From positions 1 to 6,807 of the forward strand of contig JASHSH010000115.1 of assembly GCA_030040955.1 (NCBI GenBank): a DNA stretch of 6,807 bases. Reading direction: 5' to 3'. How positions within the stretch are numbered: the first letter of the stretch is position 1; the number at the start of each line of letters is the position of its first letter. The notes beneath the pieces were generated by a model. It was not told the origin of the DNA. It worked only from the letters and a program-made list of their open reading frames with translations, and made no database searches. Source of the DNA: Rhodospirillales bacterium (GTDB taxonomy: Bacteria > Pseudomonadota > Alphaproteobacteria > Rhodospirillales > Magnetospirillaceae). Positions 1 to 6,665 of the stretch are shown here, one piece after another. A program made the translations under genes and the position numbers.

Positions 1-331
1 ACCCCGGCTCGCGCCGCGCATCAGCCCGAACAAGACCTGGGCCGGACTCGCCGGCGGCGCCGCGCTCGCCGCCGGCGTCGGCTGGGCGGCCTCGGCGCTC
101 GCACATCTGCCCGCCGAGCTAATTTGGATCAGCCCGCTGCTTGCCTTGGTGGCGCAGGCCGGCGACCTGGCCGAGTCGGCGCTGAAGCGTCATTTCGGCG
201 TCAAGGACACCAGCCGTCTGATTCCCGGTCATGGCGGCCTGCTCGACCGGCTCGACGGAATGCTGGCGGCCGCGCCGGTGGCGGCCGCGGTCTGCCTGGT
301 TGGCGGCGGAGACATCGGCCAATGGCGCTAG
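1..331 (+). CDS. cdsA: Phosphatidate cytidylyltransferase (CDP-diacylglycerol synthase), 3' end only
   Basis: CdsA makes CDP-diacylglycerol from phosphatidic acid and CTP in the inner membrane, the branch point for all phospholipids. Only the last 109 residues are present; the first complete codon is at base 2 and the stop is TAG at 329-331. The family signature is complete at 176-256: S-A-L-K-R, then K-D three residues after a short H-F-G-V-like stretch, then P-G-H-G-G-L-L-D-R-L-D. It matches the CDP-diglyceride synthetase pattern (SxxKR...KDxxxxxPGHGGxxDRxD), including the acidic and basic residues expected at the active site. Upstream, ISPNKTWAG (bases 20-46) corresponds to the conserved SPxKTxxG segment. 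Hydrophobic Ala/Leu/Gly-rich segments before and after the signature fit transmembrane helices. The end overlaps the dxr start by 10 bases. The upstream part lies outside the window, so full length cannot be judged. Confidence 0.96.
   Translation, partial: PRLAPRISPNKTWAGLAGGAALAAGVGWAASALAHLPAELIWISPLLALVAQAGDLAESALKRHFGVKDTSRLIPGHGGLLDRLDGMLAAAPVAAAVCLVGGGDIGQWR
264..289 (+). repeat. Direct repeat of TGGCGGCCGCG with palindromic cores at the cdsA end
   Basis: The 11-mer TGGCGGCCGCG occurs at 264-274 and again at 279-289, a period of 15 bases. Each copy contains the 8-base palindrome GCGGCCGC (266-273 and 281-288), so the two cores could also pair as an 8-base GC-only stem with a 7-base loop. 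The repeat lies in the cdsA codons for an Ala-rich last membrane segment (LAAAPVAAA) and ends 19 bases before the dxr Shine-Dalgarno-like sequence. It may simply follow from Ala codon choice in a GC-rich genome; a regulatory role is speculative. Confidence 0.5.
308..311 (+). promoter_or_regulatory. Probable ribosome binding site of dxr
   Basis: GGAG (followed by A) lies 10 bases before the ATG at 322, inside the last cdsA codons. The spacing is slightly long but acceptable. It supports the ATG at 322 over the upstream in-frame triplets. Confidence 0.5.
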
Positions 332-1509
332 ACGGAAACCGCCGCAGCGTCACCATCCTGGGTTCGACCGGCTCGGTCGGCTGCAACACGGTCGAGCTGA
401 TCGCCGACCGGCCCGACTCATTCCTGGTCGAAGCGCTGGTCGCCAACAGCAATGTCGGCCGCCTGGCGACCCAGGCGCGCCGGCTGCGCCCACGGGTGGT
501 GGCGGTCGCCGACGAACGCGCCTACGCGCCGCTGGCCGCCGAGCTCGCCGGCACCGGAATCGAGGTGACCGCGGGGGCCCGCGCGGTGCTGGAGGCCGCC
601 GCCCGCCCGGCCGACTGCGTGATCGCCGCGATCGTCGGCGCGGCCGGATTGCAGCCCACCCTCGCCGCCATCCGGCGCGGCGCCATCGTCGGCTTCGCCA
701 ACAAGGAGACGCTGGTCTGCGCCGGCGCGATCGTGATGGAAGAGGTGGCGGCCGCCCGCGCCACCCTGGTGCCGGTCGATTCCGAGCATTCCGCCATCTT
801 CCAGGTGTTCGACTTCGACCAGCGCGAACGGGTGGAGAAGATCATCCTCACCGCCTCGGGTGGTCCGTTCCGCACGCTGGCGCGCGAGCAGATGGCGCAT
901 GCCACGCCCGAGCAGGCGGTCGCCCATCCGGTATGGGACATGGGCGCGAAGATTTCGGTCGATTCCGCGACCATGATGAACAAGGGCCTCGAGGTGATCG
1001 AGGCCTTTCATCTGTTCGCGGTGCCCGAGCAACGCATCGAGGTGCTGGTGCATCCGCAGTCGGTGGTGCACAGCATGGTCCAGTATGTCGACGGCTCGGT
1101 GCTGGCGCAGCTCGGCACGCCCGACATGCGCACCCCGATCTCGCTCGCGCTGGGCTGGCCCAAGCGGATGCCGACCGAGGGGCGGCGTCTCGACCTGGCG
1201 GCCGTCGGCCAGCTCTCGTTCGAGTCGCCCGACCCCGACCGCTTCCCCGCGCTGCGCATCGCCCGCGAGGCGCTGCGCGCGGGCGGCGCCGCGCCGCTGA
1301 TCTGCAACGCGGCCAACGAGGTCGCGGTGCAGGCCTTCCTCGACGGCTCGATCGGCTTCCTCGATATTCTGGGCGTGGTGGAAGAGACGCTGGCGGACGC
1401 CGCCGGCGCGGTGGCGCAGGATCTCGACTCGGTGCTCGCCTGGGATGCCGAGGCGCGCCGCCGCGCCTGGAGCCGCATCGCCAAGGTGGCGCGCAGGATG
1501 GTGGGATGA
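322..1509 (+). CDS. dxr: 1-deoxy-D-xylulose 5-phosphate reductoisomerase
   Basis: Dxr (IspC) is the cytoplasmic second enzyme of the MEP isoprenoid pathway. It rearranges and reduces 1-deoxy-D-xylulose 5-phosphate to 2-C-methyl-D-erythritol 4-phosphate using NADPH and a divalent metal. The product is 395 residues, close to the 398 of E. coli. The N-terminal Rossmann motif LGSTGSVG is at residues 13-20. ANKE at 126-129 is the conserved cofactor/substrate segment. Metal ligands are D153 and E155 in PVDSEHSAIFQ, and E224 in MNKGLE. The TASGGPFR loop begins at T177, and the flexible active-site loop has H202 and W205. The C-terminal segment NAANEVAVQAF is also typical. The reading frame stays open upstream to at least base 124, but that stretch is the cdsA 3' end in another frame; the ATG at 322 places the Rossmann fold at the normal distance and has a GGAG upstream. 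It overlaps cdsA by 10 bases and rseP by 4 (ATGA), suggesting co-translation. Confidence 0.98.
   Translation: MALDGNRRSVTILGSTGSVGCNTVELIADRPDSFLVEALVANSNVGRLATQARRLRPRVVAVADERAYAPLAAELAGTGIEVTAGARAVLEAAARPADCVIAAIVGAAGLQPTLAAIRRGAIVGFANKETLVCAGAIVMEEVAAARATLVPVDSEHSAIFQVFDFDQRERVEKIILTASGGPFRTLAREQMAHATPEQAVAHPVWDMGAKISVDSATMMNKGLEVIEAFHLFAVPEQRIEVLVHPQSVVHSMVQYVDGSVLAQLGTPDMRTPISLALGWPKRMPTEGRRLDLAAVGQLSFESPDPDRFPALRIAREALRAGGAAPLICNAANEVAVQAFLDGSIGFLDILGVVEETLADAAGAVAQDLDSVLAWDAEARRRAWSRIAKVARRMVG
1495..1498 (+). promoter_or_regulatory. Probable ribosome binding site of rseP
   Basis: AGGA lies 7 bases before the ATG at 1506, within the last codons of dxr. The good spacing supports this start, and its place inside dxr fits translation re-initiation at the ATGA junction. 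Confidence 0.55.
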
Positions 1510-2651
1510 TCGATTTCCTTCTCGGCTTCCGCGACTATGTGCTGGTCTTCCTGGCGATGATCACGGTGGTGGTGTTCGTCCACGAGATGGGCCACTACCT
1601 GGTCGCGCGGGCCAACGGGGTGCGGGTCGAGACCTTCTCGATCGGCTTCGGGCCGGAGCTGTTCGGCCGCACCGCGAAATCGGGCACGCGCTGGAAGATC
1701 TGCCTGCTTCCGCTGGGGGGCTATGTGCGCATGTTCGGCGACGCCGACGCGCCGGGCATCTCGGCGGCCGACCGGCTGGCGCGCCTGACCCCCGACGAGC
1801 GCCGGCTCGCGTTTCTCGGCAAGCGACTCGACCAGCGCGCCGCGGTGGTGGTCGCCGGCCCGCTCGCCAACTTCGTGTTCGGCATACTCGTCCTGGCGGT
1901 GATGTTCAGCCTGTACGGCGAGCCGCGCACGCAGGCGGTGATCGGCGAGGTTCAGCCCGACAGCGCCGCCGCCGCCGCCGGCCTGCTGGCGGGCGACCGC
2001 ATCGTCGAGGCCAATGGCGACACGGTGGCCAGCTTCCAGGACCTGCAGCGCATCGTGCGCCTGACCGTGGGCGATCCGGTGACGTTGGTGGTCGAACGCG
2101 CCGGGCAACGGCTTTCCATCCTGACGCGGCCGCGCATGAGCGAGGTCAAGGACGCGCTCGGCAACACCTACCGCGCGCCCGTGCTCGGCGTGATCGCTCC
2201 GGCCGACGCCACCACCATCGTGCGCCACGATCCGGCGGGCGCGGTCTGGGCCGCGGTGCGCAACACCGGCGAGATGGTGTCCGCGACGCTGACCGCGGTC
2301 GGCCAGATGATCGCCGGCGAGCGCGACACCAACGAGCTGCGCGGGCCGCTGCGCATCGCCAAGGGAGCGGGCGCGGCGGCGCGCCTCGGCTTCGCCACCG
2401 TGGTCTACTACGCGGCGCTGATCTCCATCAATCTCGGCCTGGTCAACCTGTTTCCGGTGCCCCTCCTCGACGGCGGCCACCTGCTGTTCTACGGGATCGA
2501 GGCCTTGCGCGGCCGGCCGCTGGGGCCGCGCGCGCAAGAATATGGTTTCCGCTTCGGACTGATTCTGGTATTCGCCTTGATGCTGCTGGCGACCCGCAAC
2601 GACCTGGCCGATCTGAAGGTGTGGGACATCATCAAGAGCATCGTTTCCTGA
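1506..2651 (+). CDS. rseP: RseP-type intramembrane site-2 zinc metalloprotease (M50 family)
   Basis: RseP proteases cut transmembrane segments of anti-sigma factors, signal peptides or other membrane proteins after a first cleavage. In alphaproteobacteria the Caulobacter relative MmpA cleaves PodJ, so the substrate here is unknown. The product is 381 residues, shorter than E. coli RseP (450). The zinc-binding HExxH is HEMGH at residues 26-30 in the first membrane helix. The third zinc ligand should be D322 in the NLFPVPLLDGG motif (314-324). GGYVRMFGD, after the first helix, is the membrane-associated beta-loop. Hydrophobic segments at about 10-32, 112-136, 296-316 and 348-367 give four helices. 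One PDZ domain is clear at about 144-206 (GEVQPDS, AGLLAGDRI); I do not see the second one of E. coli. The start is set by the ATGA overlap with dxr and the AGGA upstream. The stop shares one base with the bamA ATG. Confidence 0.96.
   Translation: MIDFLLGFRDYVLVFLAMITVVVFVHEMGHYLVARANGVRVETFSIGFGPELFGRTAKSGTRWKICLLPLGGYVRMFGDADAPGISAADRLARLTPDERRLAFLGKRLDQRAAVVVAGPLANFVFGILVLAVMFSLYGEPRTQAVIGEVQPDSAAAAAGLLAGDRIVEANGDTVASFQDLQRIVRLTVGDPVTLVVERAGQRLSILTRPRMSEVKDALGNTYRAPVLGVIAPADATTIVRHDPAGAVWAAVRNTGEMVSATLTAVGQMIAGERDTNELRGPLRIAKGAGAAARLGFATVVYYAALISINLGLVNLFPVPLLDGGHLLFYGIEALRGRPLGPRAQEYGFRFGLILVFALMLLATRNDLADLKVWDIIKSIVS
1965..1979 (+). repeat. Five tandem GCC codons in the PDZ domain of rseP
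   Basis: Five GCC triplets in a row encode five alanines (RseP residues 154-158) in the PDZ segment that usually reads SPAAxAGL. It is a short trinucleotide tract; slippage would change the alanine number without breaking the frame. Confidence 0.7.
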
Positions 2652-4957
2652 TGGCGGCACGTGGGCGGATGGTGGGCCGCGCGCTGATCGCGGCGTGGCT
2701 GGGCATCGTCTTGGCGCTGGCCGCGGCGTTGCCCGGCGCGTTCGCGCAGCAGGGCGACGCGATCCGGCAAATCCGCATCGAGGGCAACCAGCGCATCGAG
2801 GTCGAGACCATCCGTTCGTATCTGACGGTGAGCGAGGGCGATACGTTCGACGCGGTGCGCATCGACAAGTCGCTCAAGGCCCTGTTCTCCACCGGACTGT
2901 TCGCCGACGTCTCCATCCAGCGCGAGGGCGACGACCTGGTGGTGAAGGTGGTGGAGAACCCGGTCATCAACCGGGTCGCATTCGAGGGCAACAAGCATGT
3001 CGACAGCGACAAGCTCCAGGCCGAGATCCAGCTGCTGCCGCGCACCGTGTTCAACCGCACCAAGGTGCAGTCCGACGTCAAGCGCCTGCTCGACCTTTAC
3101 CGCCGCAACGGCCGCTTCGCCGCCACGGTCGATCCCAAGATCGTCAAGCTGGAGCAGAACCGCGTCGACCTGATCTTCGAGATCAACGAGGGCCCGCCCA
3201 CCTACGTCACCCGCATCGATTTCGTCGGCAACCGGAAGTTCAGCGACGACGAGCTGAAGGACGCGATCGAGACGCACGAGGAGCGCTGGTACAAATTCTT
3301 CAGCACCGACGACACCTACGATCCGGACCGGCTCAACTACGACCGCGAGCAGCTGCGCCACTTCTATCTGAACCACGGCTACGCCGATTTCCGCGTGGTC
3401 TCGGCGGTCGCCCAGCTGACCCCGGACCGCAAGCGGTTCTTCCTCACCTTCACCGTCGACGAGGGCGTGCGCTACAAGGTCGGCAAGGTCGACGTGAAGA
3501 GCGCGCTGCCCGAGCTCAAGGTCGACGAGCTGCGCCCGGTGGTCACCGTCCACCAGGGCGACTGGTACGACGCCGGCGAGATCGAGAACACGATCCAGGC
3601 GCTGACCGACGCGGTCGGCAACAAGGGCTACGCCTTCGTCGACATCAAGCCGGTGCTGGACCGCAACGGCGAGAAGCACATCATCGGCATCACCTTCGAG
3701 ATCGAGGAAGGCCGCCGCGTGTGGGTCGAGCGCATCGACATCCAAGGCAACGTGCGCACGATGGACAAGGTGATCCGCCGCCAGTTCGCCCTGGTCGAGG
3801 GCGACGCGTTCAATTCGGCCAAGCTGCGCCGCTCCGAGCAGCGCATCAAGGACCTCAACTTCTTCAAGACGGCGAAGGTGACCAACGTCGCCTCCGACAC
3901 CGCGTCCGACCTCACCGTGATCAAGACCGAGATCCAGGAGAAATCGACCGGCGAGCTGACCTTCGGCGTCGGCTTCTCCACCACCTTCGGCCCGCTGCTC
4001 AACGTCGGCGCGGCTGAGCACAACGTGCTCGGCTCGGGCGACGATATCTCGATCAACGGCACGCTGGCCCAGCGCGAGACCGGGGTGAATCTGGGCTTCA
4101 CGGATCCGTATTTCCTCGATCGCCATCTGATCGCCGGCTTCGACACCTTCGCCACCAACACCGAGCTGAACAATTTCCTCAGCTACAACACCGGCACCAC
4201 CGGCGCCGACGTCCGCCTGGGCTGGTTCTACAACGAGTATCTGCGCCACGACTTCACCTACACGGCGAGCGCGACCAACGTGCACGACATCCAGCCGGGC
4301 ACCTCGCAGTTCATCGTCGATCAGGCGGGCGTGACCGTGCTCTCCGAGGTCAGTCATTTGCTGACCTATGACCGGCGCGACAGCAAGATCGAGCCGACCA
4401 GCGGCTATTATCTGAAATACGGCAACGATTTCGCCGGGCTGGGCGGCGCCGAGAAGTTCGTCCGCTACACGGCCTCGGCCGGCCAATACTTCAAGTTGGC
4501 CGACGACTACGTGCTTTCGCTTTCGGCCAAGGCGGGGTACATGTACGGATACGAGGGCAAGGAGATCAACATCGCCCAGCGCTTCTATATCGGGGGTTCC
4601 GACCTGCGCGGATTCCGCGACTTCGGCGTCACGCCGCTCGACCGCTCCACCGGCAGTCCGCTGGGCGCGATCTGGGACAGCACGGGCTCGGCCGAGCTGA
4701 CCTTTCCCACCGGCCTGCCCAAGGAGATCGATGTCAAGGCGCTGCTGTTCGTCGATGTCGGCACCGTCGGTCCCACCGACCCGCACATCCCGACCGACCA
4801 GGTCGAGACCAGCGAGTCGCTGCGCTTGTCGGTCGGCACCGGATTCGAGTGGGAGACCCCGGTCGGTCCCGTCACCGTCGACCTCGGCGTGCCGATCCTG
4901 CGCCAGAGCTATGACGAGATCGAGTTCTTCCGCTTCAATTTCGGCACGAGGTTCTGA
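2651..4957 (+). CDS. bamA: Outer membrane protein assembly factor BamA (Omp85 family)
   Basis: BamA is the core of the BAM complex, which folds beta-barrel proteins into the outer membrane. The product is 768 residues, a usual length. A signal peptide has an Arg-rich start, a hydrophobic core (about 11-27) and a likely cut after A32 (AFA before QQ). Five POTRA domains follow, starting near residues 38, 105, 185, 274 and 356, each with the typical xGN or equivalent turn (IEGNQR, FEGNKH, FVGNRK; IQGNVR in the fifth). The 16-strand barrel runs from about 434 (GELTFGVGF) to the end. The conserved loop-6 motif is LRGF at 652-655 within GGSDLRGF, and the last residue is Phe in the beta-signal FRFNFGTRF. 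The ATG at 2651 overlaps the rseP stop by one base (TGATG), with only a weak AAGAG at 2634-2638. An in-frame ATG at 2669 would shorten the signal peptide by six residues. The frame is also open upstream across rseP, but those codons lie within the rseP gene. Confidence 0.97.
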   Translation: MAARGRMVGRALIAAWLGIVLALAAALPGAFAQQGDAIRQIRIEGNQRIEVETIRSYLTVSEGDTFDAVRIDKSLKALFSTGLFADVSIQREGDDLVVKVVENPVINRVAFEGNKHVDSDKLQAEIQLLPRTVFNRTKVQSDVKRLLDLYRRNGRFAATVDPKIVKLEQNRVDLIFEINEGPPTYVTRIDFVGNRKFSDDELKDAIETHEERWYKFFSTDDTYDPDRLNYDREQLRHFYLNHGYADFRVVSAVAQLTPDRKRFFLTFTVDEGVRYKVGKVDVKSALPELKVDELRPVVTVHQGDWYDAGEIENTIQALTDAVGNKGYAFVDIKPVLDRNGEKHIIGITFEIEEGRRVWVERIDIQGNVRTMDKVIRRQFALVEGDAFNSAKLRRSEQRIKDLNFFKTAKVTNVASDTASDLTVIKTEIQEKSTGELTFGVGFSTTFGPLLNVGAAEHNVLGSGDDISINGTLAQRETGVNLGFTDPYFLDRHLIAGFDTFATNTELNNFLSYNTGTTGADVRLGWFYNEYLRHDFTYTASATNVHDIQPGTSQFIVDQAGVTVLSEVSHLLTYDRRDSKIEPTSGYYLKYGNDFAGLGGAEKFVRYTASAGQYFKLADDYVLSLSAKAGYMYGYEGKEINIAQRFYIGGSDLRGFRDFGVTPLDRSTGSPLGAIWDSTGSAELTFPTGLPKEIDVKALLFVDVGTVGPTDPHIPTDQVETSESLRLSVGTGFEWETPVGPVTVDLGVPILRQSYDEIEFFRFNFGTRF
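4948..4951 (+). promoter_or_regulatory. Ribosome binding site of the skp-like gene
   Basis: GAGG lies 8 bases before the ATG at 4960 and is formed by the Thr-Arg codons of the bamA C-terminus. The beta-signal codons thus double as the ribosome binding site of the chaperone gene. Confidence 0.6.
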
Positions 4958-4959
4958 CC

Positions 4960-5628
4960 ATGGCGAGACTGCTGCAGATGTCGCGGATCGCGGGCGCCGC
5001 CCTGCTGTTGGGCGCGCTGGCGGCGGGTCCGGCCGCCGCGCAGAACACCGCGCCGAGCGCGGCGCCGCCTGGCGCGTTCGCGCCGCTGCCGACCAACCCG
5101 GTGATCGCCGTGGTCGACATCGACCGCATCATGCGCGAGAGCATGGCGGCGCGCGGCGTGCACGACGAGGGCGACAAGTACCAGAAGCAGCTCGGCGAGT
5201 TGAACAGCAAGGCCGAGGCCCAGCTGCGCCAGGTCCAGCAGACCCTCGAGCAGCAGCGCAAGACGTTGTCGCAGGACGCGTTCGCCGACAAGTACCGCGA
5301 GTTCGAGCAGCAGTACAACGATCTCCAGCGGCTCGAACTGAAGCGCCGGCAGGCGTTCGACCGCTCGTTCAGCGCCGCGATGTCGAAGGTGCAGCAGGCG
5401 ATGGTCGACGCCACCCACGACATCGCGCTCCAGCGCCGCGCCAACGTGGTGCTGGTGCGCCAGCTGGTCCTGTTCTTCGACGACCGCATGGACATCACCG
5501 GCCAGATCATCGACGTGATGAACCAGCGCCTGCCCTCGGTCGAGTTCCCGCCGCCGAAGATCGAGCCCGACGAGCAGGCGGCCGGCGCCAACGCCAACCA
5601 GCCGCCGGCCAAGCTCAAACTCCAGTGA
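4960..5628 (+). CDS. skp: Skp/OmpH-family periplasmic chaperone
   Basis: Skp (OmpH, HlpA) is a periplasmic trimeric chaperone that holds unfolded outer-membrane proteins for the BAM complex, and its gene usually follows bamA as here. The product is 222 residues, longer than the 161 of E. coli. A signal peptide (1-27) ends in PAAA before QN. An Ala/Pro-rich linker (about 28-45) leads to NPVIAVVDIDRIMRES, the first strand of the trimerisation body. A long Gln/Glu/Lys/Arg-rich helical region (about 62-160) fits the coiled-coil tentacles. The chain then returns to the body with NVVLVRQLVLFFDDRMDIT (D178-I179-T180), the family's usual C-terminal motif. A tail of about 25 residues (PPPKIEPDEQ and an Ala/Asn/Pro-rich end) has no counterpart in E. 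coli Skp. It begins 2 bases after the bamA stop. Sequence similarity within this family is low, so the assignment rests on architecture, motif and position. The symbol is by analogy. Confidence 0.88.
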   Translation: MARLLQMSRIAGAALLLGALAAGPAAAQNTAPSAAPPGAFAPLPTNPVIAVVDIDRIMRESMAARGVHDEGDKYQKQLGELNSKAEAQLRQVQQTLEQQRKTLSQDAFADKYREFEQQYNDLQRLELKRRQAFDRSFSAAMSKVQQAMVDATHDIALQRRANVVLVRQLVLFFDDRMDITGQIIDVMNQRLPSVEFPPPKIEPDEQAAGANANQPPAKLKLQ

Positions 5629-5631
5629 GCG

Positions 5632-6654
5632 ATGGCGGATCCGCGCTTCTTCGCCAAGTCGGGCCCGTTCACGCTGGGTGAGCTGGCCGCGCGCTGCGGG
5701 GCGAAGCTGGCGCGGGAGGCCGACGCGGACAAGCGGGTCTCCGACGTGGCCGCGCTCGATCAGGCCGGGCCCGAGCATATTTCGTTCCTCGACAACCGCA
5801 AATATGTCGACGCCTTCGCGGCGAGCCGGGCCGGCGCCTGCCTGGTGCAGGACGCGCTCGCCGCGCGCGCGCCGGCCGGAATGGCGCTGCTGATCGCGCT
5901 CGATCCATACCGCTCCTACGCCAAGGTGGCGCGCTGCTTCTATCCGCCCGCGCCGCCCGTGCCCGGCATCGCCGCCGGCGCGATCGTCGATCCGAGCGCG
6001 CGGCTCGGCGCGGGCTGCCGGGTCGAGGCGGGCGCGGTGATCGGCGCGCGCGCGGAAATCGGCGCGCGTTGCCTGCTCGGCGCCAACGCCGTGATCGGCG
6101 AGGCGGTGCTGCTGGGCGAGGATTGCAGCGTCGGGCCGGGCGCCTCGCTCGGCCACTGCATCCTCGGCGACCGGGTGATCATCCTGGCCGGCGCGCGCAT
6201 CGGCCAGGACGGGTTCGGCTTCGCCATGGGCGCCGAGGGCCATCTCAAGGTTCCGCAGCTCGGACGGGTGGTGATTCACGACGATGTCGAGATCGGCGCC
6301 AACACGACGGTCGACCGGGGCGCCGGTCCAGATACCGTGATCGGCGCGGGCTGCAAGATTGATAATCTCGTGCAGATCGGGCACAACGTCCAACTGGGCC
6401 GCGGCTGCGTGATCGTCGCGCAGGTGGGCATATCCGGCAGCACCCGGCTGGACGATTTCGTGGCGATCGGCGGGCAGGCCGGGTTCGCCGGTCATCTGCG
6501 CATCGGCGCCGGCGCCCGCATCGCGGCGCAGAGCGGCGTGATACGCGACGTCGATCCCGGCGTGTCGGTCGGCGGCTCGCCGGCCGCGCCGGTCAGCGAA
6601 TGGCACCGGCAGACGGCCGCCATACGCCGCCTGGGCCGGGGCAAGGGCGAGTAG
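5632..6654 (+). CDS. lpxD: UDP-3-O-(3-hydroxyacyl)glucosamine N-acyltransferase
   Basis: LpxD is the third enzyme of lipid A synthesis. It moves a 3-hydroxyacyl chain from acyl carrier protein to the 2-amino group of UDP-3-O-acyl-glucosamine in the cytoplasm. The product is 340 residues, against 341 in E. coli. The N-terminal uridine-binding domain (about 1-110) has ISFLDNRKY with F52 and Y58 at the positions expected to contact the nucleotide. From about residue 112 a left-handed beta-helix of hexapeptide repeats follows (IGARAE, IGARCL, LGANAV and others). Conserved family blocks are DGFGF at 193-197, KVPQLG, and VQIGHNVQLG with H251 as the probable catalytic base (equivalent to E. coli H239); a second conserved histidine is H288 in AGFAGHLRIG. 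The C-terminal helix closes with EWHRQTAAIRRL. It starts 3 bases after the skp-like stop with no strong Shine-Dalgarno sequence, so coupling to the preceding gene is likely. The stop overlaps the fabZ ribosome binding site. Confidence 0.98.
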   Translation: MADPRFFAKSGPFTLGELAARCGAKLAREADADKRVSDVAALDQAGPEHISFLDNRKYVDAFAASRAGACLVQDALAARAPAGMALLIALDPYRSYAKVARCFYPPAPPVPGIAAGAIVDPSARLGAGCRVEAGAVIGARAEIGARCLLGANAVIGEAVLLGEDCSVGPGASLGHCILGDRVIILAGARIGQDGFGFAMGAEGHLKVPQLGRVVIHDDVEIGANTTVDRGAGPDTVIGAGCKIDNLVQIGHNVQLGRGCVIVAQVGISGSTRLDDFVAIGGQAGFAGHLRIGAGARIAAQSGVIRDVDPGVSVGGSPAAPVSEWHRQTAAIRRLGRGKGE

Positions 6655-6657
6655 GAG
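6653..6657 (+). promoter_or_regulatory. Ribosome binding site of fabZ, overlapping the lpxD stop
   Basis: AGGAG uses the last two bases of the lpxD TAG and lies 8 bases before the ATG at 6666. It is the strongest Shine-Dalgarno match in the window and selects 6666 over the in-frame ATG at 6684. It also suggests that ribosomes ending lpxD can reload on fabZ. Confidence 0.75.
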
Positions 6658-6665
6658 CGTGCGCG

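Noticed and set aside
124..321. N-terminal extension of dxr
   Set aside because: It would add a 66-residue Arg-rich stretch before the Rossmann fold, and it is the cdsA 3' end in another frame.
231..1505. Upstream extension of the rseP frame across dxr, about 425 codons
   Set aside because: Arg/Gly/Ala-rich shadow of dxr. RseP homologues start with a membrane helix carrying HExxH about 26 residues in, which fits the ATG at 1506.
1445..2650. Upstream extension of the bamA frame across rseP, about 400 codons
   Set aside because: The extra translation is Arg/Ala/Gly/Pro-rich without motifs, and it lies in the wrong frame of rseP. The signal peptide shows the real start is at 2651 or 2669.
1008..2660. 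A 550-codon open frame on the minus strand, opposite dxr and rseP
   Set aside because: His/Gln/Arg/Ala-rich low-complexity translation with no motifs, spanning two well-supported genes. Long antisense frames are expected at this GC.
2489..4786. A 765-codon open frame on the minus strand, opposite bamA
   Set aside because: It is a shadow of bamA: composition is dominated by Asp, Val, Leu, Ala, Glu and Arg from reversed GC-rich codons, with no recognisable domain, while the + strand gives a complete BamA.
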